23,481 nucleotides of DNA from DASUPK01 sp036520315 (GCA_036520315.1 DATDJZ010000126.1:1-23481), one strand, 5' to 3'. Positions 1 to 7,520 are shown, counted from the stretch's first letter. Translations and numbers: made by a program. The notes: generated from the letters alone by a model not told the origin.

Positions 1-731
1 GTCCCGCAGCGCGGGTGCAGGCGCGAGTACTGCCTGGCGTTCGCGGGGGTGAGCTGGTCGCCCGCCTCGAAGGTGGAGATCGTCTTGTGCTCCGCCCCGT
101 GGTACTGGAAGACGCGCCGCAGATCGGGCAGCTTGCTGATCGCGGCGATGTAGCCGATGAAGATCGCCGTGCGCAGCACTCCCTCCACCAGCCAGAAGAG
201 AAGCGCCGAGCCGAGCCAGTCCTTGATCAGGCTGGTCGCCCCTACAGGAATAACGAAGAAGAGGCCGACGGCGAGGAGCAGCGAGAAGAAGATCGTCAGG
301 CCCCAGGTGAAGCCGCCGATCTCCTGCGGCTCCTCCTCGTCAGCGAGTTGGGCGTTGGCGGAGATCGCAAGCGCCCGGAAGCCGATCTTCAGCGACTCGG
401 CCAGGGCCACCACGCCGCGGATGACGGGGAGTCGCAGAATCCTGCTCCGCTTGGCCCAGGAGACGATCGGCTCCGACGTGACCTGGATCTCGCCCTCCGG
501 CGTGCGGCAGGCCACCGCCCAGACGGAGATCCCCCGCATCATCACGCCCTCGAGAACAGCCTGGCCGCCCACGGGGGCGTCGCCTACGGCGACGGGCTTC
601 CCGTCGGGCATCCGCTCGGATTGGGCACGCGCGTGCGGGCGCCGTGAGGCACCATTGCTCTGAACGCCATCGTCCTGGAGGACGCGAGGCGCGCCGTCGC
701 CCGAGGCGCCGTTCGCCCCTCCCGCCTCCAT
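1..731 (-). CDS. DUF1385 family membrane protein, 3' end beyond window
   Basis: I translated this frame by hand from the minus strand; it stays open to the left edge, so the C-terminus is missing (243 codons visible). It contains the DUF1385 hallmarks: a GGQAVLEGVMMRG block near residue 55, two hydrophobic segments (around TWGLTIFFSLLLAVGLFFVI and LLFWLVEGVLRTAIFIGYIA) and the YHGAEHK signature, followed by a QYSRLHPRCG block. The function of the family is unknown. The ATG at 729-731 is preferred because AGGGGAG (744-750) lies 12 bases upstream, overlapping the end of rpmE, and the gap to the rpmE stop is only 9 bases. The alternative ATG at 609-611 has no ribosome site and would remove a Gly/Ala/Arg-rich 40-residue leader that may be poorly conserved. 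The rpmE-DUF1385 order is common in Actinobacteria, where prfA and prmC often follow. Family call is firm; start moderately firm. Confidence 0.88.
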   Translation of the reverse strand, partial: MEAGGANGASGDGAPRVLQDDGVQSNGASRRPHARAQSERMPDGKPVAVGDAPVGGQAVLEGVMMRGISVWAVACRTPEGEIQVTSEPIVSWAKRSRILRLPVIRGVVALAESLKIGFRALAISANAQLADEEEPQEIGGFTWGLTIFFSLLLAVGLFFVIPVGATSLIKDWLGSALLFWLVEGVLRTAIFIGYIAAISKLPDLRRVFQYHGAEHKTISTFEAGDQLTPANARQYSRLHPRCG

Positions 732-740
732 CGGGTGCGC

Positions 741-953
741 CTACTCCCCTCGCTGACGCTTCGCCGCACGGCGGCGGAACCGCTCGACGCGACCGCCGGT
801 GTCAACCAGCTTCTGCTTGCCCGTGTAGAAGGGATGGCACTGCGAGCAGATCTCCACGTGCAGCTCGGGCTTCGTGGAGCGTGTGTAGAAGTCGTTCCCG
901 CACGAGCAGTGGACGTGCGAGAGGACGTATTCAGGATGGATGTCTGTCTTCAT
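741..953 (-). CDS. rpmE: 50S ribosomal protein L31 (zinc-binding type)
   Basis: The 70-residue product begins MKTDIHPEY and reads through HCSCGNDFYTRST and EICSQCHPFYTGKQK, the standard L31 sequence. L31 binds the large subunit near the central protuberance and bridges to the small subunit. Both cysteine pairs (C-x-C and C-x-x-C) are present, so this is the zinc-containing C+ form, which in other bacteria is replaced by a cysteine-free paralogue under zinc starvation. A TTG nine bases upstream (960-962) would add three residues, but the L31 family starts at MK-DIHP. A -10-like TAGACT ends 8 bases before the ATG and there is no proper Shine-Dalgarno site. It is the first gene of an operon with the DUF1385 gene. 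Confidence 0.97.
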   Translation of the reverse strand: MKTDIHPEYVLSHVHCSCGNDFYTRSTKPELHVEICSQCHPFYTGKQKLVDTGGRVERFRRRAAKRQRGE

Positions 954-961
954 CTCGGTCA

Positions 962-967
962 AGTCTA
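962..967 (-). promoter_or_regulatory. -10 box of rpmE, predicted leaderless
   Basis: On the minus strand TAGACT (TAnnnT) is followed by 8 bases and then the rpmE ATG. No convincing -35 is visible. Transcription would start at or within a base or two of the start codon. The same spacing recurs before six other genes in the window. Confidence 0.5.
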
Positions 968-1031
968 GCCACGCATCGGAGCACCGCCGAGACCCGATGG
1001 GAGCGCCAGCTTATGTGTGGCCCCGCTCACA

Positions 1032-1072
1032 TTGACATACAGCCTGTAGGTGATATGCATACAGCCTGTATG
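1032..1072 (+). promoter_or_regulatory. Promoter with two copies of a palindromic operator
   Basis: A consensus -35 TTGACA lies at 1032-1037, with a weak -10 around 1053-1060. Two near-identical palindromes follow: CATACAG-C-CTGTAGG at 1036-1050 (one mismatched pair) and GCATACAG-C-CTGTATGC at 1057-1073 (perfect, 8+1+8). Their centres, 1043 and 1065, are 22 bases apart, about two helical turns, so two dimers could bind the same face. The first copy lies in the -35/-10 spacer and the second covers the expected start of transcription, the geometry of a repressor. Operators of this size and symmetry are typical of TetR-type regulators; no such gene is in the window. The promoter serves the 1099-3408 operon. 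Confidence 0.72.
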
Positions 1073-1098
1073 CGAACTCGACCCGTGGAGGCGACCCG

Positions 1099-1572
1099 AT
1101 GACGACCCAAACACCATCGACATCAACGGCGACCACAAACACCGTCGCCGAATCAACGGCGATCCGGATGCTCGCCGAGCGCTACGGCGAGGCCTGGAAC
1201 AGGCAGGACCTCGAGGCGATCATGGACCTGCACACCGACGACTCCGTCTTCGTCGCCCACGCAGCCGGCACTCCTCCGGCCGAGGGCAAGGAAGCCGTCC
1301 GCGAGGCGTTCGCCGGCTACCTGGCCCTCCTCCCCGACATCAACTTCGCGGAGCGCGCCCTGCACGTCGGCGACGCCCACTGGGTGCTGGAGTCGGTGAT
1401 GAGCGGCACGGTGGCGCAGCCGATCGAGGTGGAAGGCGAGGCCCTCGGCGAGAGCGGCGCCCGGGTCGAGATCGACTGCGTGGACGTGATCGAGGTCCGC
1501 GACGGACTCGTCGCGAGCAAGCAGACCTACATCGACTCGGTGGCGATGCAGCGCCAGTTGGGGGGCGAGTGA
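1099..1572 (+). CDS. SnoaL/NTF2-like protein, first of pair
   Basis: This 157-residue protein has the NTF2-like cone fold pattern: an N-terminal helix (AERYGEAWNRQDLEAIMDLH), then DDSVFVAHAAGTPPAEGKEAVREAF, and a C-terminal strand pair ending in ECVDVIEVRDGLV-type sequence (here DCVDVIEVRDGLVASKQTYID). SnoaL relatives include polyketide cyclases, isomerases and many uncharacterised small-ligand binders; nothing here fixes the substrate. The first 20 residues are Thr/Ser-rich and probably disordered. GGAGG at 1087-1091, 7 bases before the ATG, supports the start. It is the first gene of a tightly packed operon behind the double operator, and its stop directly abuts the ATG of the next gene, a second protein of the same fold. 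Confidence 0.82.
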   Translation: MTTQTPSTSTATTNTVAESTAIRMLAERYGEAWNRQDLEAIMDLHTDDSVFVAHAAGTPPAEGKEAVREAFAGYLALLPDINFAERALHVGDAHWVLESVMSGTVAQPIEVEGEALGESGARVEIDCVDVIEVRDGLVASKQTYIDSVAMQRQLGGE

Positions 1573-2079
1573 ATGTCGGCCGCCGTCGACGTCACCGCCA
1601 CCGCGATTCCCGAGACCACGCCGGAGCAGGCGGGCCACGCGGCCGCCTGGGTCGCGATGTTCGCCGAGGGCTGGGCGAATCCGGTCGACGCCGACACCTT
1701 CTGCGACCACTTCGACCCCTGGTTGGACCCGGAGGTGCGGATGATCCAGCCGAACCTCCGTCCCACGGTCGGGCCAAGGGCCTTCCGCGAGGAGTTCGCC
1801 CGCCCGCTCTTCGAGTTGGTGCCCGACCTGCACGGCACAGTCGAGAACTGGGGCGCCTCGGGCGACGTCGTCTACATCGAGCTGCGTCTTGACGGGACGG
1901 TGGGCAAGAGGGCGTTCAGCATGCACACCTGCGACCGGATCAAGCTTCGCGACGGCAAGGCCTACGAGCGGGTCGCCTACCTGGACCCTGCTCCGCTGCT
2001 CAAGGCAGTCACGGCGAGCCCGAGCGCCTGGCCACGATTCCTCCGTTCGCAAATCCGTAGCCTGAGGAGGACGGCATGA
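1573..2079 (+). CDS. SnoaL/NTF2-like protein, second of pair
   Basis: The 168-residue product shows the NTF2-like pattern: a helix AAAWVAMFAEGWANPVDADTF, a strand with DPEVRMIQPNLRPTVGPRAFREEF, then LHGTVENWGASGDVVYIELRLDGT and a late DRIKLRDGKAYERVAYLD. The late RDGKAYERVAYLD segment is typical of SnoaL-like enzymes of unknown specificity. It diverges from its upstream neighbour, so it is not a recent duplicate; a heterodimer is conceivable but not shown. The start is fixed by the TGAATG junction with the preceding stop. Its own stop overlaps the next gene's ATG in an ATGA junction, indicating translational coupling. Confidence 0.8.
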   Translation: MSAAVDVTATAIPETTPEQAGHAAAWVAMFAEGWANPVDADTFCDHFDPWLDPEVRMIQPNLRPTVGPRAFREEFARPLFELVPDLHGTVENWGASGDVVYIELRLDGTVGKRAFSMHTCDRIKLRDGKAYERVAYLDPAPLLKAVTASPSAWPRFLRSQIRSLRRTA

Positions 2080-2918
2080 GCGAAGCGAAGCTCCACCAGG
2101 GAACGATCAACTACCGCGAGTCGGGCCAGGGCCCACCGATCGTCCTCGTTCACGGCCTGCTGGTCGACGGTCGGCTTTGGCGCAAGGTGACGCCGCTCCT
2201 CGAGGACCGCTTCCGCTGCATCGTCCCGGACCTGCCGCTCGGCTCGCACCGCACGCCTATGAGCCCGGACGCCGACCTCACTCCCACGGGCCTGGCGCGC
2301 CTGATCGCCGATTTCCTCGAGGTCCTGGAGCTCGAGGACGTCGTCCTGGTCGCCAACGACACGGGCGGCGCGATCTCGCAGATCTCCGCCGCCAATCATC
2401 CGGAGCGGATCGGGCGCCTCGTGCTCACCAACTGCGACGCCTTCGAGAACTTCCTGCCGCCCGCGTTTCGGCCGCTGCAATGGGCAGCGCGGGTCCCGCC
2501 CGCGCTCAACGGGGTGATGCAGGGCATGCGGTTCGCGCCGATGCGCCGCCTCCCGAACGCGTTCGGCTGGCTGATCAAGCGCGACTTCGACGACGCGCCG
2601 ACCCGCGAGTGGGTGGAGCCGTTCCTCACGGACAGGGCGATCCGTCGCGACACGGTCAAGGTCCTGCGTGGCATCGACCCCCGCTACACGATCGAGGCCG
2701 CCGAGAGGCTCCGCGGCTTCGACCGGCCGACCCTCCTCGCCTGGGCGGTGGAGGACCGCTTCTTCAAGATCGCCTACGCGGAGCGGCTCGCCGCCACCAT
2801 CAACGGCGCGACCCTGGAACGGATCGAGGACTCCTACACCTTCGTCTCAGAGGACCAGCCCGAGCGACTCGCCGAGCTGATCGCCCGCTTTGCCAGGGAG
2901 CCGGCACCGGTCGCGTAA
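2076..2918 (+). CDS. Alpha/beta-hydrolase fold protein, Asp-nucleophile type
   Basis: The 280-residue protein has the alpha/beta-hydrolase layout: the oxyanion HG in VLVHGLLVDG (H26, G27), a nucleophile elbow VANDTGG with Asp95 where serine hydrolases have Ser, and a conserved C-terminal SEDQPERLAELI. An Asp nucleophile is known in haloalkane dehalogenases and epoxide hydrolases, but those usually carry Trp after the Asp, while here it is Thr96. The catalytic His, normally the first residue of the HF-x-x-E/D-x-P motif, is replaced: the sequence is SYTFVSEDQP, with Thr255 at that place. The substrate and even hydrolytic activity are therefore uncertain. AGGAGG at 2065-2070 precedes the ATG, which overlaps the upstream stop. 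The partner SnoaL-like proteins suggest action on the same small molecule (inference). Confidence 0.85.
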   Translation: MSEAKLHQGTINYRESGQGPPIVLVHGLLVDGRLWRKVTPLLEDRFRCIVPDLPLGSHRTPMSPDADLTPTGLARLIADFLEVLELEDVVLVANDTGGAISQISAANHPERIGRLVLTNCDAFENFLPPAFRPLQWAARVPPALNGVMQGMRFAPMRRLPNAFGWLIKRDFDDAPTREWVEPFLTDRAIRRDTVKVLRGIDPRYTIEAAERLRGFDRPTLLAWAVEDRFFKIAYAERLAATINGATLERIEDSYTFVSEDQPERLAELIARFAREPAPVA

Positions 2919-3408
2919 GACCGTCGCCGCGGCGGGCAGCGCCGCCTTCCTGGTCGTCGCGCCCGGCGTCGTCGCCGGGCTGATCCCGTGGCTGCTCACG
3001 GGCTGGCTGATGGAGACCTCGCCGCTTGGGGTCCGCATCCTGGGCGGTCTGCTGATCGCCCTCGGCCTCGGATTCCTGCTGCACGCCTTCGCTCGCTTCG
3101 TCGTCGAGGGCCTCGGGACGCCGGCGCCGGTGGCGCCCACCGAGCGTCTCGTGATCGGCGGCGTCTACCGCTACGTGCGGAACCCGATGTACCTGGCCGT
3201 CGGCGCCACGATCGTCGGCCAAGCGCTTCTGCTCGGTCAGTTCGCGCTACTCGCTTATGCCGCCGTCTTTTGGGCGATCGTCTTCGGCTTCGTCCGCCTC
3301 TATGAGGAGCCGACGCTCACCGAGCAGTTCGGCGAGAGGTACGACGCCTACCGCCGGGCGGTGCCGGGTTGGCTGCCGCGATTGCATCCGTGGAGCGGCG
3401 ACGACTGA
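2890..3408 (+). CDS. Isoprenylcysteine carboxyl methyltransferase-like membrane protein
   Basis: The 172-residue product has about four hydrophobic segments (AAAGSAAFLVVAPGVVAGLI, ILGGLLIALGLGFLLHAFA, LAVGATIVGQALLLGQ, FALLAYAAVFWAIVFGFV) and the ICMT/PEMT signature: YRYVRNPMYLA followed by EEPTLTEQFGERYDAYRRAVPGWLP. Family members methylate carboxyl or amine groups of lipid-like substrates with S-adenosylmethionine; many bacterial ones have unknown substrates. The best start is the TTG at 2890-2892, inside the end of the hydrolase gene (29-base overlap), with no clear ribosome site, so translation probably depends on coupling. The next in-frame ATG would delete the first helix. It is the last gene of the operon and meets the convergent sulfatase gene with only 4 bases between stops. 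Confidence 0.83.
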   Translation: MPGSRHRSRKTVAAAGSAAFLVVAPGVVAGLIPWLLTGWLMETSPLGVRILGGLLIALGLGFLLHAFARFVVEGLGTPAPVAPTERLVIGGVYRYVRNPMYLAVGATIVGQALLLGQFALLAYAAVFWAIVFGFVRLYEEPTLTEQFGERYDAYRRAVPGWLPRLHPWSGDD

Positions 3409-3412
3409 CGGC

Positions 3413-5182
3413 TCAGCAGTGAAGCGTCCGCTTCAGCGTGACGATCCGCCCGTCCAGCGTGGTCGTCACCGCCTCCAGCCGGTTGCCTGACGAGGCGTGC
3501 GGCAGGCGCGTCCGGATCGGCGGCTTGGCGTCGTGTCGGATCTTCTTCCCGCGCAGGTAGAAGGTCGCCTCCCTGGGCTTGGCCTTGCCGGCGACCTTGG
3601 CGCTCGAGCAGCGGCGCGGCTTCAGCTTGAGCTTCGGGCGCGCCCGGCAGTGTTTGCCCGCGCAGTCCGCCTCGACGGAGAGCAGGCGCTGGAGGGCGCC
3701 CTGCACCGGGGCGTAGACCGGATTGCCCGCCTGATTCTGCAGCTCGAATGGGTCGGTGCGCAGGTCGTAGAGCTCCCGCTCTCCTGTCCCGTAGTTCACG
3801 TACTTGTAGAGGTCGGTTCGCACCCCCTGGAAGTTGAGCGGCGGGGTCTCGGGATCCTCGTCCGGATCGCCGGGGAAGTAGGCCTCGAGGTCCAGTCCGC
3901 GGCCGAGCCAGTCGCGCTTGTCCTGCATGATCGGCAGCAGCGAGACACCGTCCTGCTTGCGCCCGGGCTTTGCTTTCGCGAAGTCGAGAATTGTCGGTGC
4001 CAGGTCCACGTTGCCGACGGGCTGGCGGCGATGCACCCCCTTCGGCAAGCCGGGGCCGCGGATCAGGAGGGGAACACGGATCGAGGGCTCGTAGACGCGC
4101 ACCTTGCCGTTACGGACCCGGTGCTCACCATGGAAGAAGCCATTGTCCGAGGTGAAGATCAGGACCGTGTTCTTGAGCTCGCCCGACGCCTGGAGCGCGT
4201 TGATGACGTTCTGGACCAGGTCGTCGACGCCAAGGAGCGCCTCCGCTCGTGCCCGGTAGCGCGCATCGACGCCGTCGATCTGCGTCTGGTTCATCAGCGT
4301 GAGGCTCTTGATGCTCGACGGCTTGTCCGAGACATCGGCCTCGTTGAAGCTGGGATCGCGCGGGGCCCTGAGCCCGGCAAAGTGACCCTCGTAGCGCGGC
4401 GCGGCACGTGGGTTGTCGCCCGCGCACCCGCAGGCTGCGGCCTCGGCGTGCGGATCCCGAGGGGCGACCGAGAGATAGAAGGGCTGCTTGCTGGGCGCCC
4501 TGCGGTTGATGAAGTCCGCCGCCTTCTGGGAGTAGACGTCGGTCTGATAGGTCGCCGGGTCGACCGCGTCGGGCGTCGTCCCATAGTGCACGACCCGGCC
4601 GTTCTCGTTGAGCGTGTAGCCGTAGGCGGTGTAGGTGCCGCCCGTGAAGCCGTCGGCGTTGTCCAGCGACCCGTACCACTCGCTCCAGCCCGGCGGGACC
4701 TCGGTGTCAGGCGAGGTCGTTCCATACCCGTTCAGGAACTTGCCGATGTGCGCCGTGTAGTAGCCCGAGCGCTGCAGCCAGACCGGCAGAGTGTTGCTCA
4801 TGGTGGGCGCAAGCTTGCTGTAGCCGCCGCTCGGCAGCCTGTTGCCGCGGACGCCGTGGTTGTGCGCGTACTGCCCGGTCAGCATGGTGGAGCGCGACGG
4901 GCAGCAGAGCGAGTAGTTCATGAACGAGTTGTCGAAGGTGACGCCCTTGGCGGCGATCGCGGCATTCGTCTTGGTGAGAACCTGCTGGAGGTTCACCGAC
5001 TGATCGTCATCCATGATCAGGACGATGTTCGGACGCGCCTGCGTGGCCTTCTTGCGCTTCTTCGCCTCGCTGCCGCCCGGCGCCAAGGCCACTGCCACGG
5101 CGAGCAACCCCACCACGAAGAGTGCGCCGGTGGCCCGCCTGCCGGCCGATCGCTTTGTTCTCGTTGTCGCCCCCTTCCCCAC
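3413..5182 (-). CDS. Exported sulfatase (alkaline phosphatase superfamily S1)
   Basis: This 589-residue protein begins with a basic n-region and hydrophobic core (about residues 17-35), an AEA-like cleavage region near residue 40 and then a Lys/Arg-rich patch (KKRKK). The mature part shows NIVLIMDDDQS (metal-binding Asp residues, 52-62), the CxPSR signature C93-C-P-S-R97 followed by STMLTGQYAHNHG, IGKFLNGYG with the active-site Lys, and DNGFFHGEHRV. Cys93 should be converted to formylglycine by a separate enzyme, which is not encoded here. Sulfatases of this type hydrolyse sulfate esters of sugars or aryl compounds; the substrate is not evident. About 80 extra C-terminal residues hold four cysteines and basic stretches. 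The GTG start lacks a clear ribosome site; TTTATT lies 5 bases upstream. No partner gene is adjacent. Confidence 0.92.
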   Translation of the reverse strand: MGKGATTRTKRSAGRRATGALFVVGLLAVAVALAPGGSEAKKRKKATQARPNIVLIMDDDQSVNLQQVLTKTNAAIAAKGVTFDNSFMNYSLCCPSRSTMLTGQYAHNHGVRGNRLPSGGYSKLAPTMSNTLPVWLQRSGYYTAHIGKFLNGYGTTSPDTEVPPGWSEWYGSLDNADGFTGGTYTAYGYTLNENGRVVHYGTTPDAVDPATYQTDVYSQKAADFINRRAPSKQPFYLSVAPRDPHAEAAACGCAGDNPRAAPRYEGHFAGLRAPRDPSFNEADVSDKPSSIKSLTLMNQTQIDGVDARYRARAEALLGVDDLVQNVINALQASGELKNTVLIFTSDNGFFHGEHRVRNGKVRVYEPSIRVPLLIRGPGLPKGVHRRQPVGNVDLAPTILDFAKAKPGRKQDGVSLLPIMQDKRDWLGRGLDLEAYFPGDPDEDPETPPLNFQGVRTDLYKYVNYGTGERELYDLRTDPFELQNQAGNPVYAPVQGALQRLLSVEADCAGKHCRARPKLKLKPRRCSSAKVAGKAKPREATFYLRGKKIRHDAKPPIRTRLPHASSGNRLEAVTTTLDGRIVTLKRTLHC

Positions 5183-5254
5183 GCCCCAATAAACCGGCGG
5201 GCGAATCGCGAGTTGCGCTGTTGGCGGTGCGGCGCTGCCGCCCGCGAGCCGGGT

Positions 5255-5260
5255 TAAGGT
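5255..5260 (+). promoter_or_regulatory. -10 box of the response regulator, predicted leaderless
   Basis: TAAGGT (TAnnnT) ends 6 bases before the GTG at 5267. No -35 consensus is seen 17 bases upstream. The AAGG inside the box could also serve as a weak ribosome site, so this example is less clear than the others. Confidence 0.4.
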
Positions 5261-5266
5261 ACGACC

Positions 5267-5926
5267 GTGGCCAGTACAGGGGAAGGGCAGGCGAATGGAG
5301 TCACCATCTCCGTCGTCCTAGCTGATGACCATGCGGTCGTCCGCAGCGCCCTGCGCCTCATGCTCGAGCGCGAGCCTGACATCGAGGTCGTCGCCGAGGC
5401 CGGTGACGCGGATTCGGCCGCGCGCTACGTCAGCGGTCACCATCCGAAGGTCCTGATCCTCGATATCAACATGCCGGGCGGATCCGGACTGGCCGCAATC
5501 CCCGCGATCCGCGAGCAATCGCCCGATACCGAGATCGTCGTCCTCACCATGCAGGACGAGACGGCGTTCGCACGCGAAGCGCTCCAGGCCGGCGTGCTCG
5601 GCTACATCCTCAAGGAGGCCGCGAGCGAGGAGCTGGTCAAGGCGGTCCGCATGGCCGCCGAGGGCCGCACCTACCTGCAGCCCGAGCTGGGGGCCCGCCT
5701 TGCGGCCGAGCCTGATGCGGCCACGCCCGACGACCTCTCCGAGCGCGAGCTCGAGGTCCTCCGGTTGATCGCCCTGGGCCACACCAACAACGAGATCGCC
5801 GAGCAGCTCTACCTGAGCGTGCGCACCGTGGAATCGCATCGCGCCCACATTCAGCAGAAGCTCGCGATGACCACCCGCTCGGAGCTGGTCCGCTACGCGA
5901 TCGATCGCGGCCTGATCGACGTCTGA
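5267..5926 (+). CDS. NarL/FixJ-family response regulator
   Basis: The 219-residue protein has a receiver domain (about residues 14-130: acidic pair D20-D21, phospho-acceptor D66 in LILDINMPG, T/S in VVLTMQDE, Lys in GYILKEA) and a LuxR-type helix-turn-helix (about 150-212: LSERELEVLRLIALGHTNNEIAEQLYLSVRTVESH). It binds DNA when phosphorylated. The obvious partner is the histidine kinase at 5999-7507, encoded on the opposite strand with the two 3' ends 72 bases apart; a HisKA_3 kinase with a NarL-type regulator is the standard pairing. The GTG start gives a 13-residue leader before the first strand. Target genes cannot be read from the sequence; the neighbouring cytochrome c and sulfatase genes are possibilities only. 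Confidence 0.94.
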   Translation: MASTGEGQANGVTISVVLADDHAVVRSALRLMLEREPDIEVVAEAGDADSAARYVSGHHPKVLILDINMPGGSGLAAIPAIREQSPDTEIVVLTMQDETAFAREALQAGVLGYILKEAASEELVKAVRMAAEGRTYLQPELGARLAAEPDAATPDDLSERELEVLRLIALGHTNNEIAEQLYLSVRTVESHRAHIQQKLAMTTRSELVRYAIDRGLIDV

Positions 5927-5944
5927 TGCGAGGGTGCTCCGATC

Positions 5945-5988
5945 ATGCGAGGGCGCGCCGCTAGGCGCGACCCGTTTCGCCATGGAGG
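5945..5988 (+). repeat. Hairpin-GGAGG element, copy 1 (no gene behind it)
   Basis: This matches copy 2 (14151-14194) at 26 of the first 30 bases, and GGAGG stands at the identical offset (position 40). The hairpin is GGG (5951-5953) + CGCGCC (5954-5959), loop GCTA, GGCGCG (5964-5969), a bulged A, and CCC (5971-5973): nine GC pairs. Here the GGAGG (5984-5988) is not followed by any start codon at useful distance; the 3' end of the histidine kinase gene begins at once. It lies between convergent genes, so it could act as a shared 3'-end structure, or be a stranded relic of the element. Confidence 0.65.
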
Positions 5989-5998
5989 AGCAACCCGT

Positions 5999-7507
5999 TT
6001 AGTCCTGGTCGCTGGGCGGGCCAAGCGGGATATCGGCACTGATCGTGGTCCCCGATCCCGGCGTCGAGTCCACCCTCAGCGTCCCGCCGAGCAGAGTGGC
6101 ACGCTCGCGCATCCCGACCAGTCCGAACCCCTCGCGAACCAGGTTGGGCTCGAAGCCGAGTCCGTCGTCTGAGATCTCGATCTCGATCTGACTCGGAAGC
6201 TCCCGCACCTTGAGCTCCGCTCGCTGCGCCTGCGAGTGCTTCGAGACGTTGTTGAGCGCCTCCTGCACCAGCCGGTAGACCGCCGTTTCCAGCAACGGCG
6301 CCGGCCGCTCCTCCGCCTCGCGCGACAACTCGAACTCGCAGTCGATCTGGATCTCGCTTGCCTGCTGATGCTGCTGCGCGAGGGCGTTGAGCGCGGCCTC
6401 CAGCCCGATCGTGTCGAGCGAGGCGGGCCGTAGCTCGGTGATCAGCCGCCGCAGCTTCACGATCTCGTCGTCGATCTGCTCGACGGCCTCCTGTCCTGTC
6501 TCGTGCAGGTCGTCCGGCGAATCCTCCCGGAGGGCGGAGGCGAGCCGCATGCGGAGCACGGCCAGCGATTGAAGCGTCTCGTCGTGCAGCTCGCGGGCCC
6601 AGCGCCCGCGCTCCTGCTCGGCTGCATCGATCGTGTTCTGGAGCCGTTCCTCGGCCATCGACCTCGCGGTCGCCACGCCGGTGGCCGCACTGGCGGCGAA
6701 GGCCTCCAGCGTCCGCTGGTGTTCGTGGTCGAAGTGGCCCGGGTCGCCGACGTGGTCGAGCGCAACCACCACGCCAAGGGACTGGCCGCGGGAGAGGAGC
6801 GGCGCGATCAGCGCGCGCCCGCTCTCCCTCACCCCCAGATCGACCCCCGTGAACTTGCCCAGCAGGAGCTCCTCGGAAGCCTCATCGGTCTTGAACTTGA
6901 GGGTCGCCACCTTCGGATCGAGCCCACCCGCGACCGCCGCCGTCGCTGCGACCACGAGCTCGTCCCCCTCCCGCAGCAGGATGATCAGGGCCCTGGCCTC
7001 GACCAGTGCCCGGCCGCGCTCGACGATCGCATCGAGCACGCGCTCCAGGTCGGTTTCACCGCCGACGGCGATGGCGACCTCGGTCGCCGCCTGCAGTCGC
7101 CTCACCGCCCGGCGCAGATCGTCGCGGTCGCGGCGCTGGCCGGTGATATCGCGGATCGCTGCGAGGGCCATCATCCCGGCGTCGGTGGCGACCACGGAGA
7201 GGGAGATCTCGCATGGGAAGTCGGTGCCGTCCTTGCGGCGTGCGTAGAGGTCGAGGCCGGCGCCCATCGGCCTGGCACGCGGCGCATCGAAGTAGCGATC
7301 GCGATGCAGGACGTGGTCGGATCGAGCGGCGCCCGGCACCAGCATCTCGATTCGATGCCCGATCAACTCGTCTCGTGCGTACCCGAAGACGGCTTCGGTT
7401 CGCGAGTTGACGAGCTTGATCTCGCCCTGCTCATCGACCCCGACCACCGCGTCAGGCGCGAACTCGAGCAGCTCACGCTCGAGCGTCTGGCTGCGGCGGT
7501 CGGGCAT
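5999..7507 (-). CDS. PAS-GAF sensor histidine kinase (HisKA_3 type)
   Basis: From the ATG at 7505-7507 the protein has 502 residues: PAS domain (about 12-122, FAPDAVVGVDEQGEIKLVN to IRDITGQ), a GAF domain (about 140-282), a HisKA_3 dimerisation region with phospho-acceptor H308 in ERGRWARELHDETLQSL, and a HATPase_c domain (YRLVQEALNNVSKH, EISDDGLGF, GFGLVGMRERA). It lacks membrane segments, so it should sense a cytoplasmic signal; PAS and GAF may bind haem, flavin or a small ligand, not determinable here. I chose this start because TATGCT ends 7 bases upstream and because the longest frame (to 7546) would leave only 5 bases before the divergent cytochrome c gene. The response regulator at 5267 is the likely partner. 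Confidence 0.92.
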   Translation of the reverse strand: MPDRRSQTLERELLEFAPDAVVGVDEQGEIKLVNSRTEAVFGYARDELIGHRIEMLVPGAARSDHVLHRDRYFDAPRARPMGAGLDLYARRKDGTDFPCEISLSVVATDAGMMALAAIRDITGQRRDRDDLRRAVRRLQAATEVAIAVGGETDLERVLDAIVERGRALVEARALIILLREGDELVVAATAAVAGGLDPKVATLKFKTDEASEELLLGKFTGVDLGVRESGRALIAPLLSRGQSLGVVVALDHVGDPGHFDHEHQRTLEAFAASAATGVATARSMAEERLQNTIDAAEQERGRWARELHDETLQSLAVLRMRLASALREDSPDDLHETGQEAVEQIDDEIVKLRRLITELRPASLDTIGLEAALNALAQQHQQASEIQIDCEFELSREAEERPAPLLETAVYRLVQEALNNVSKHSQAQRAELKVRELPSQIEIEISDDGLGFEPNLVREGFGLVGMRERATLLGGTLRVDSTPGSGTTISADIPLGPPSDQD

Positions 7508-7514
7508 CGCGGCG

Positions 7515-7520
7515 AGCATA
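7515..7520 (-). promoter_or_regulatory. -10 box of the histidine kinase, predicted leaderless
   Basis: On the minus strand TATGCT (TAnnnT) is followed by 7 bases and the ATG at 7507. It lies inside the longer open frame, so it argues for the shorter protein. Confidence 0.45.

Noticed and set aside
584..805. 73-codon minus-strand frame overlapping the DUF1385 start
   Set aside because: The DUF1385 frame has a ribosome site at 744-750 and recognisable conserved motifs; this frame is out of register with it.
3497..5257. 586-codon plus-strand open frame
   Set aside because: It is antisense to the sulfatase, whose minus-strand product has complete catalytic motifs; the plus-strand translation shows no domain pattern and is a by-product of high G+C.
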